Shown here: in pieces, positions 1 to 4,530 of the stretch
How positions within the stretch are numbered: the first letter of the stretch is position 1
How the letters are laid out: each line of letters starts with the position of its first letter
Assembly: GCA_027001525.1 (NCBI GenBank)
Contig: JALTMR010000158.1
Location: 1 to 6,783 of the forward strand
DNA from: Gammaproteobacteria bacterium
GTDB taxonomy: Bacteria; Pseudomonadota; Gammaproteobacteria; Tenderiales; Tenderiaceae
Direction: 5' to 3'
Length of the DNA stretch: 6,783 bases
The notes under the pieces: model-generated
The model's database searches: none
Seen by the model: the letters and a program-made list of their open reading frames with translations, nothing else
What the model was told of the DNA's origin: nothing
Made by a program: the position numbers and the translations under genes

Positions 1-37
1 GTCAAGCACTCTGTTTAACTCGTCCTGCCTGACGTTT

Positions 38-62
38 CGCTCAAGGCCTCTGACCCCAAGCG
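38..62 (-). repeat. Hairpin at the predicted start of the P2 transcript
   Basis: On the minus strand the arms CGCTTGGG and CTTGAGCG enclose a 9-base loop. Five pairs are Watson-Crick and three are G-U, so all eight positions can pair in RNA, whereas the plus-strand form would have three A-C mismatches. Offset from the -10 box, arm length and loop length all equal those of the hairpin after P1. The 5' arm differs from that of P1 at four of eight positions while pairing is retained, which is what a conserved RNA structure would look like. Only two copies are visible, so this is suggestive. Confidence 0.45.
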
Positions 63-70
63 AGCTGCGC

Positions 71-98
71 ATTATACAGCGCAACTTGCCCCGGTCAA
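71..98 (-). promoter_or_regulatory. Strong sigma70-type promoter P2, tandem to P1
   Basis: On the minus strand, TTGACC (98-93) is followed by a 16-base spacer and a perfect TATAAT (76-71), then a GC-rich discriminator GCGCAGCT. Transcription would start near 64-63. It lies 178 bases downstream of P1, with the same orientation and the same spacer length. Tandem strong promoters with GC-rich discriminators are typical of rRNA operons and some tRNA operons. The first five bases of a further -35 box (TTGAC, bases 5-1) suggest a third promoter across the window edge. It has no visible relation to the genes inside the window. Confidence 0.7.
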
Positions 99-177
99 GC
101 GTTTGTTGCTGCGCTTTTCCGGTCCCTGGCTGAACTTCCTCATCAGGGTGTGGTGAGCTGTAACACGCCCACCTGAC

Positions 178-212
178 TGGTTAATTCTTCCCATAATTCA
201 AAGAGTTAACCA
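178..212. repeat. 35-base imperfect palindrome between P1 and P2
   Basis: TGGTTAATTCTT (178-189) and AAGAGTTAACCA (201-212) are inverted copies with one difference, around an 11-base AT-rich centre. The outer seven bases TGGTTAA/TTAACCA are perfect. In plus-strand RNA the odd position is a G-U pair; in minus-strand RNA it is an A-C mismatch. The element lies about 30 bases into the predicted P1 transcript and about 80 bases upstream of the P2 -35 box. It could be an operator for a dimeric regulator or a leader stem-loop. No run of T follows on either strand, so a simple terminator is unlikely. Confidence 0.5.
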
Positions 213-215
213 ACC

Positions 216-240
216 CGCTCAAGCTAACCCGCCTTGAGTG
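216..240 (-). repeat. Hairpin at the predicted start of the P1 transcript
   Basis: On the minus strand the arms CACTCAAG and CTTGAGCG enclose a 9-base loop, giving seven Watson-Crick pairs and one A-C mismatch. The first arm begins nine bases after the last base of the P1 -10 box, that is, at about the first or second transcribed base. The 3' arm CTTGAGCG recurs exactly, at the same distance, after P2. Function is unknown; it could stabilise the 5' end of the transcript or tune promoter escape. Confidence 0.5.
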
Positions 241-248
241 AGGGGCGA

Positions 249-276
249 ATTATACGCATTAATAACAGACCGTCAA
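249..276 (-). promoter_or_regulatory. Strong sigma70-type promoter P1, probably for a stable RNA operon
   Basis: Read on the minus strand, the -35 box TTGACG (276-271, five of six consensus bases) is followed by a 16-base spacer and a perfect TATAAT -10 box (254-249). The discriminator after it is TCGCCCCT, GC-rich as in promoters under stringent control. Transcription would start near 242-241. The upstream bases 277-303 are rich in A and T runs and could act as an UP element. The -35 box lies about 30 bases past the stop codon of the lyase gene, so the promoter is not needed by that gene. It serves something to the left. The boxes are seen directly; the rRNA/tRNA assignment is inferred from promoter style only. 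Confidence 0.7.
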
Positions 277-304
277 CTCGTTTGTTCAAACAAGTAAAAA
301 CAAA

Positions 305-1699
305 CTACTCGATACGCCCGTCCCTGGCCGCCTTAAGCACGATTGCATCAAACGCATCACCACTCATCAGGCCGCGTTCCTCGACGATATCCCGCACCGG
401 ACGGCCGGACTTTTCGGACTCTTTGGCCACCTCCGCTGCCGCAGCATAACCAATCTCGGTATTCAGCAACGTTGCCAAGCCGACACTGGCATGAAGAAAA
501 GCCTTGCAGCGCTCCCGATCAATCTTGATACCTTTGAGGTTTTTCTCTGTGGCCGCATTCACCGCATTGGTCAGCCAGTCCATCGCATCGAACAGTGCGG
601 ACCCCATTGCTGGCATCATGACATTAAGTTCCAGCTGCCCGCCCTGGGTCATAAAACCAATGGCCGCATCCTGCCCCAGCACCTGATAACACACCTGGTT
701 AAGCATCTCGAACATCACCGGGTTCACCTTACCCGGCATAATGCTCGAACCAGGCTGGACGGGTGGAAGCATTATCTCACCCAGCCCGGTACGAGGTCCT
801 GAAGCAAGCAGGCGCATGTCATTACTGATACGGGTCAGCTCCAGGGTGACATCACGAATGGCCGAAGAGAGGCGCATGACATCGTGCATCGATTGCATTT
901 GGGCAGCAATATCGTGGGCTGGACGAATGTTTTCACCGCACAGCTCCGACAGAGTCTCAGCAGCCCGCTCACTGTAATCAGGCGAGGTATTCAAGCCCGT
1001 GCCCGCGGCGCTTCCACCCAGGCCGATCTCGCACAATGGGTCGCGGCAGTTTTCCAGATTGATGGCGGCCCGGCGCAGCGTCCAGGCGTAGGCACAAAAT
1101 TCACGCCCAATAGTGGTAGGTACAGCATCCTGCAAATGAGTCCGCCCGCTCTTAACGGTGTCCTGCTCAGCATGACCGATGCGCTCGTACTCATCTGCCA
1201 TCGCCAAAATGGATGAGACCAGCCGAGGCAGCTTTGCCAGCGCAGCCAAACGGATGGCCGTGGGAATCGTATCGTTGGTGGACTGCCCCATATTGACGTG
1301 GTCGTTGGGGTTAACCCGGTCATAGACGCCCTTCTCCCCCCCCAGTGCCACATTGGCGATATTGGCGATCACCTCGTTGCTGTTCATGTTGTGGCTGGTG
1401 CCCGCGCCCGCCTGAAAGCGATCCACAACGAACTGATCCAGGTACTCACCGGCCAGAATCTTATCGCAAGCATCGACGATGGCGTTGGCTTGCTCATCCG
1501 CCAGCCAACCTGGCTGATTATTGGCCACGGCGGCAGCTCGCTTGATTTTAATGTGGGCCTTGACGAAATCCACATCGGGCCGCCGACCACTAATGGGAAA
1601 GTTGCCGATGGCTCGCTGAGTTTGTGCACCGTACCAGGCCGCAATCGGTACCTGCACTTCACCCAAACTATCCTTCTCGATGCGGCATTTTTCACTCAC
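305..1699 (-). CDS. aspA: Aspartate ammonia-lyase (class II fumarase/aspartase family)
   Basis: A 464-residue lyase, full length for the family, expected to be a cytoplasmic homotetramer that reversibly deaminates L-aspartate to fumarate and ammonia. Family landmarks are all present: T101, the STND box at 140-143, the TH pair at 187-188 (GRTHLQDAVP), and the signature loop GSSIMPGKVNP at 317-327 with the catalytic serine S318, K324 and N326. Subgroup residues favour aspartase over fumarase: GAGTS at 98-102 (fumarases usually have GSGTQ or GSGTS), S-T at 140-141 (fumarases usually S-S), NPVMFEMLNQVC at 326-337, and QLELNV rather than NFELNV. The alternative is class II fumarate hydratase (fumC); automated annotation may say that. 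The start is GTG at 1699, with AAGGGG seven bases upstream as ribosome binding site and no earlier in-frame start. No clear terminator follows the TAG stop; the P1 promoter region begins at once. The gene is divergent from acyP. Confidence 0.85.
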   Translation of the reverse strand: MSEKCRIEKDSLGEVQVPIAAWYGAQTQRAIGNFPISGRRPDVDFVKAHIKIKRAAAVANNQPGWLADEQANAIVDACDKILAGEYLDQFVVDRFQAGAGTSHNMNSNEVIANIANVALGGEKGVYDRVNPNDHVNMGQSTNDTIPTAIRLAALAKLPRLVSSILAMADEYERIGHAEQDTVKSGRTHLQDAVPTTIGREFCAYAWTLRRAAINLENCRDPLCEIGLGGSAAGTGLNTSPDYSERAAETLSELCGENIRPAHDIAAQMQSMHDVMRLSSAIRDVTLELTRISNDMRLLASGPRTGLGEIMLPPVQPGSSIMPGKVNPVMFEMLNQVCYQVLGQDAAIGFMTQGGQLELNVMMPAMGSALFDAMDWLTNAVNAATEKNLKGIKIDRERCKAFLHASVGLATLLNTEIGYAAAAEVAKESEKSGRPVRDIVEERGLMSGDAFDAIVLKAARDGRIE

Positions 1700-1847
1700 G
1701 CTCTTTCCCCTTAGTACAATTTAAAATACTGACAACAGTCACAACGATGTGGCAGTGTATACGAGAACGGTTAACGGTTGTAGACAGGCAAAAGTTGGAC
1801 CGCTCGGGACGGATGACTCAATAAAAATACAAACATAAAACAGCACA
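1700..1847. other. Divergent spacer between the lyase gene and acyP
   Basis: This 148-base AT-rich spacer must hold the promoters of both flanking genes, but no pair of boxes is close enough to consensus to call. Visible elements are a perfect tandem repeat AACGGTT-AACGGTT (1766-1779, with GTTAAC at its junction), a short palindrome TGAC-AACA-GTCA (1730-1741), and the lyase ribosome binding site (minus strand, 1712-1707). The stretch just before acyP (1820-1847) is A-rich and lacks a purine-rich Shine-Dalgarno block. The two repeats are plausible operator half-sites, but which regulator would use them cannot be told. Confidence 0.45.
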
Positions 1848-2117
1848 ATGAGAACATGTAAGCGCTACACCATTTCGGGCAGGGTGCAAGGCGTGTGGTA
1901 CCGCGCATCGACGCTGGAACGCGCGCAGACGCTGGGCATTACCGGCCACGCTCGCAACCTGGATGATGGCGGCGTCGAGGTATTGGCCTGCGGCCACGTG
2001 GACATGATGGACGAACTGGAAGCGTGGCTGTGGCAGGGCCCGCCGCTGGCCAAAGTCGAACACATAGAGAGCGTCGACATTGCCCCGCGCAACATTACTG
2101 GTTTCAGTACCGCCTGA
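1848..2117 (+). CDS. acyP: Acylphosphatase
   Basis: An 89-residue cytoplasmic enzyme of usual acylphosphatase length, expected to hydrolyse the carboxyl-phosphate bond of acyl phosphates such as acetyl phosphate or 1,3-bisphosphoglycerate. The N-terminal signature GRVQGVWYR (11-19) forms the phosphate-binding loop with the catalytic arginine R19. The second motif GHARNLDDGGVEV (33-45) supplies the catalytic asparagine N37. Substitutions such as WYR for the common GFR and GHARN for GWVRN are conservative and leave both catalytic residues intact. The ATG at 1848 puts the signature where the family has it. No good Shine-Dalgarno sequence precedes it, so translation may be modest or depend on the unstructured A-rich leader. 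It stands alone on the plus strand, divergent from the lyase and convergent with the transglycosylase gene three bases away. The physiological role of bacterial acylphosphatases is not well settled. Confidence 0.95.
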   Translation: MRTCKRYTISGRVQGVWYRASTLERAQTLGITGHARNLDDGGVEVLACGHVDMMDELEAWLWQGPPLAKVEHIESVDIAPRNITGFSTA

Positions 2118-2136
2118 GCACTACTGCCGAAACCAG
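2098..2136. repeat. Inverted repeat spanning the convergent stop codons
   Basis: CTGGTTTC (2098-2105) and GAAACCAG (2129-2136) are perfect inverted copies. Four further pairs (AGTA 2106-2109 with TACT 2122-2125) extend the stem to 12 pairs with a 3-base bulge and a 12-base loop. The loop holds the acyP stop TGA, and the TAG of the opposing gene sits at the loop/stem boundary. Both transcripts would carry the hairpin at their 3' ends. It may act as a bidirectional 3'-end structure. No T run follows on either strand, so a classical intrinsic terminator is not supported. Confidence 0.45.
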
Positions 2137-2693
2137 CGTACCCGCAATGCATGGAAGACTTTATTGGGGTACTTCCACTTGCCGAGGCTGCCATTGTAGC
2201 GCCCCAGCGCGCGGGTCAGGTCGCCGCGCTCCATATCGTAATAATATTTGAGAATAGTGCACCCCATGCGGAGATTGGTCTCGACATGGAAGAGATTGTC
2301 ATCGGGATGACCGATCTCCTTGAGCCAGAACGGCATCACCTGCATCAGGCCCTGCGCACCGGCAACCGACAGCGCCCAGCGATCAAAATTACTCTCCACC
2401 TCAATCACTGCCAACACCAACTCGGGGGGCAACTCTGCCCGGGTCGCCTCGTAGTGCACCAGCTTGAGCAGGTGCAGCCGCTCCGCCTCATCGGGCAGGC
2501 GCTTCTCCAGCCGCTGCGCCATATCCAGCAGCCACACCTCGGCATCAAAACGGTCCTGAAAACTGTCGCTACTGTTCACCGCCTCGCGCAACAACTCCCG
2601 CAGACGGGCATCGTGCACCTCTGATGTCGCCAACAACACCGTCGGCTGCACCATCAACATCAAGCTGAAAACAGCGACTACCCACCTGTTCAC
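2121..2693 (-). CDS. Small exported lytic transglycosylase (SLT domain)
   Basis: A 190-residue protein with an N-terminal signal peptide and a C-terminal SLT (Slt70-like, lysozyme-fold) domain. Such enzymes cleave the MurNAc-GlcNAc bond of peptidoglycan to leave a 1,6-anhydro end. The GTG start at 2693 is chosen because it is followed at once by a signal sequence (arginine at residue 3, then a hydrophobic stretch to about residue 22), has a GGGGTGG block ten bases upstream, and begins just past the proS stop. The frame stays open further upstream, but that part is antisense-free overlap with proS and is Arg/Trp-rich. In the domain, EVES holds the predicted catalytic glutamate E100, followed by the substrate-groove motif GAQGLMQVMP (112-121) and the late motif RYNGSLGKWKYP. 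No lipobox cysteine is seen, so it is probably soluble in the periplasm. It lies 28 bases after proS on the same strand and is probably co-transcribed with it. The exact transglycosylase subtype is not assigned. Confidence 0.88.
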   Translation of the reverse strand: MNRWVVAVFSLMLMVQPTVLLATSEVHDARLRELLREAVNSSDSFQDRFDAEVWLLDMAQRLEKRLPDEAERLHLLKLVHYEATRAELPPELVLAVIEVESNFDRWALSVAGAQGLMQVMPFWLKEIGHPDDNLFHVETNLRMGCTILKYYYDMERGDLTRALGRYNGSLGKWKYPNKVFHALRVRWFRQ

Positions 2694-2721
2694 GATACAG
2701 AGCCACCCCGCAGAGAAATAT

Positions 2722-4449
2722 TCACTCAGCGTTATCGGAAGATGACAAACGCGCCTTGATAAACGCCACCACCTCATCCAGCGCGACGTCCTGATTCTCA
2801 CCATCCAGCCGCCCTTTGTACTCGATCTTGCCCGCATCCAGCCCGCGCTCCCCCAATACCAAACGATGGGGGATGCCGATCAGCTCCGCATCCGCAAACA
2901 TAACGCCGGGGCGCTCTTTGCGATCGTCATAAAGCACATCCACCCCCGCCGCCAGCAGGGCGTCATAGAGACTGTCGGCCGCCTCGCGGACACGCTGGGA
3001 TTTATGCCTGTTCATCGGCACCAGCACCAACTGAAACGGCGCAATCGCCGCCGGCCAGCAGATCCCCTTGTCATCATGATTCTGCTCGATGGCCGCGGCC
3101 ACTACACGCGACACGCCGATGCCATAGCAGCCCATGGTCATGGTCACCGCCTTGCCACTTTCCGCCAGCACACTGGCCTTCATTGCTTCGCTGTATTTGC
3201 GTCCCAGCTGAAAGATATGCCCCACTTCGATACCGCGTTTGATCTGCAGCGTGCCTTTACCATCCGGGCTGGCATCACCCTCCACCACATTGCGGATGTC
3301 GGCCACCTGCCCCAGGGGCAGATCACGCTCCCAGTTTACGCCGACAACGTGTTTGCCATCTTCGTTGGCACCGCAGACGAAATCCGCCATGTGCGCTGCG
3401 CTACGATCCACAATCACCGGCACCGCCAGCCCCAGCGGCCCCACCGAGCCGGGCTCGCAGCCGGCGACCTTGTTGACCTCCTCGGCCGTGGCAAAGGTCA
3501 GCGGTGCGGCCACCTGCTCCAGCTTCTCCGCCTTCAGCTCATTAAGTTCGTGATCACCACGCAGCACCAGCGCCACCACACTCCCGGCTTCCGCCCCTTG
3601 TACCAGCAGGGTTTTGGCAACCTGGCTTGCACCCACCTTCAAAAAGGCACACACCTCATCAATGGTGTGCTGCCCTGGCGTCTCGACAACCACCCGCGCT
3701 GCCGAGGGTGCCGGCCGCGCAGCCGCCGGTGCCACCGCTTCGGCCAACTCGACGTTGGCCGCGTAGTCACTGCCGGTGCTGAAGGCGATATCATCCTCAC
3801 CCGAATCGGCCAGCACATGAAACTCGTGGGAGGCACTGCCGCCAATGGCCCCGGTATCGGCCAGCACGGCGCGAAAATCGAGCCCCAGGCGGGAGAAGAT
3901 ACGCGTGTAGGTCTCGAACATGCGTTCATAAGTCTGTTGCAGCGAAGCGTCGTCGACGTGGAACGAATAGGCATCTTTCATCAAAAACTCGCGCGAACGC
4001 ATCACCCCGAAACGGGGCCGCCGCTCGTCACGAAACTTGGTCTGAATCTGATAGAAGTTCGCCGGGAGCTGTTTGTAGCTGCGAATCTCATGACGCACCA
4101 GATCGGTAATCACCTCCTCGTGCGTCGGCCCGAAGCAGAAATCGCGATCATGGCGATCTTTCAGGCGCAGCATCTCGCCGCCCATCTCATCCCAGCGACC
4201 GGACTCCTGCCACAGCTCCGCCGGCTGCACCGCCGGCATCAAAACCTCCTGAGCGCCGGCACGATTCATCTCCTCGCGCACCACCGCCTCCACCTTGCGC
4301 AGCACCCGCAACCCCATCGGCAACCAGGTATAGAGCCCCGCGGCCAGTTTGCGGACCATGCCCGCCCGCATCATGAGCTGATGACTGATCACCTCGGCAT
4401 CGGCCGGGGTTTCTCTGAGGGTAGAGAGTAGGAACTGGGATGTGCGCAT
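2722..4449 (-). CDS. proS: Prolyl-tRNA synthetase, bacterial type with editing domain
   Basis: A 575-residue class II aminoacyl-tRNA synthetase that charges tRNA(Pro) with proline using ATP; E. coli ProS is 572 residues. The N-terminus [20 protein letters not shown] matches the family start, which fixes the ATG at 4449; the frame continues to a TTG at 4491 without conserved sequence. The catalytic core carries GPTHEE (108-112 on), motif 2 around [17 protein letters not shown] (139-155) and motif 3 in GCYGIGVSR (440-448). Between them, about residues 225-405 form the inserted YbaK-like editing domain that hydrolyses mischarged Ala-tRNA(Pro); its lysine K279 falls at the same number as the editing lysine of the E. 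coli enzyme. The C-terminal anticodon-binding domain runs from about 470 to 570. Only a weak AG-rich ribosome binding site precedes the ATG. It heads a pair with the transglycosylase gene. Confidence 0.98.
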   Translation of the reverse strand: MRTSQFLLSTLRETPADAEVISHQLMMRAGMVRKLAAGLYTWLPMGLRVLRKVEAVVREEMNRAGAQEVLMPAVQPAELWQESGRWDEMGGEMLRLKDRHDRDFCFGPTHEEVITDLVRHEIRSYKQLPANFYQIQTKFRDERRPRFGVMRSREFLMKDAYSFHVDDASLQQTYERMFETYTRIFSRLGLDFRAVLADTGAIGGSASHEFHVLADSGEDDIAFSTGSDYAANVELAEAVAPAAARPAPSAARVVVETPGQHTIDEVCAFLKVGASQVAKTLLVQGAEAGSVVALVLRGDHELNELKAEKLEQVAAPLTFATAEEVNKVAGCEPGSVGPLGLAVPVIVDRSAAHMADFVCGANEDGKHVVGVNWERDLPLGQVADIRNVVEGDASPDGKGTLQIKRGIEVGHIFQLGRKYSEAMKASVLAESGKAVTMTMGCYGIGVSRVVAAAIEQNHDDKGICWPAAIAPFQLVLVPMNRHKSQRVREAADSLYDALLAAGVDVLYDDRKERPGVMFADAELIGIPHRLVLGERGLDAGKIEYKGRLDGENQDVALDEVVAFIKARLSSSDNAE

Positions 4450-4476
4450 AAAGTCTGCTTCTTTGGATGTGGGGAT

Positions 4477-4512
4477 GAAAAGAACCGGCAATTTTAGCCG
4501 GGCCGGCCGGTT
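4477..4512 (-). terminator. Candidate intrinsic terminator of the RND efflux gene
   Basis: Read on the minus strand, two alternative stems can form: AACCGGC with GCCGGTT (4512-4506 and 4489-4483, 16-base loop), or CCGGC with GCCGG around TAAAATT (4501-4497 and 4489-4485). The 3' arm is followed by TTCTTTTC (4484-4477), an interrupted T run. It begins about 20 bases past the TGA stop of the RND gene, the expected place. The T run is imperfect and the stems compete, so termination is probably partial; read-through into proS is possible. Confidence 0.45.
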
Positions 4513-4519
4513 GTGTATA
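4491..4519 (-). promoter_or_regulatory. Candidate proS promoter
   Basis: On the minus strand, TATACA (4519-4514, four of six -35 consensus bases) is followed by a 17-base GC-rich spacer and TAAAAT (4496-4491, five of six -10 bases). Transcription would start near 4484, leaving a leader of about 35 bases before the proS ATG. It is the only reasonable box pair I found in the 81-base gap. It overlaps the candidate terminator of the upstream gene, so at most one of the two readings may be correct, or the two may be superimposed. Confidence 0.35.
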
Positions 4520-4530
4520 GAACACCCCCA

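Larger units (their letters stand above)
1..304. other. Gene-free promoter region reading left out of the window
   Basis: No credible coding sequence lies here; the only open frame of any length (234-449, plus) runs into the antisense of the lyase gene and has no family features. The stretch is more AT-rich than its surroundings. It contains two minus-strand sigma70-type promoters (276-249 and 98-71), a start-proximal hairpin after each (240-216 and 62-38), a 35-base imperfect palindrome between them (178-212), and a possible third -35 box (TTGAC on the minus strand, bases 5-1) cut by the window edge. All promoters point towards base 1, so the gene they serve lies outside. The promoter style is that of rRNA or tRNA operons, but no part of a mature stable RNA can be seen. 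Confidence 0.7.

Noticed and set aside
6..20. A boxA-like sequence (ACTCTGTTTAAC) on the plus strand
   Set aside because: It is on the strand opposite to the promoters and differs from boxA by an extra base; likely coincidence.
280..296. GTTTG-AA-CAAAC on the minus strand as terminator of the lyase gene
   Set aside because: The loop would be only two to four bases, the stem is weak and AT-rich, and no T run follows.
234..449. A 71-codon plus-strand frame across the lyase 3' end
   Set aside because: It overlaps the promoter P1 and the antisense of a well supported gene, with no recognisable protein features.
1730..1747. A CRP-like site around the TGAC/GTCA palindrome
   Set aside because: The TGTGA-N6-TCACA pattern is not met; spacing and one half-site fail.
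2694..2837. Upstream extension of the transglycosylase frame into proS
   Set aside because: The added residues are Arg/Trp-rich, precede the signal peptide, and overlap conserved proS codons; the GTG at 2693 with a ribosome binding site explains the gene better.
2866..4431. A 521-codon open frame on the plus strand, antisense to proS
   Set aside because: It is the mirror of a conserved proS gene, has a His/Arg/Gln-rich composition typical of antisense frames in GC-rich DNA, and shows no domain or start signal.
4450..4491. TTG start 14 codons upstream of the proS ATG
   Set aside because: The family N-terminus begins at MRTSQ; the extra residues are not conserved as far as I know the family and overlap the terminator/promoter region.
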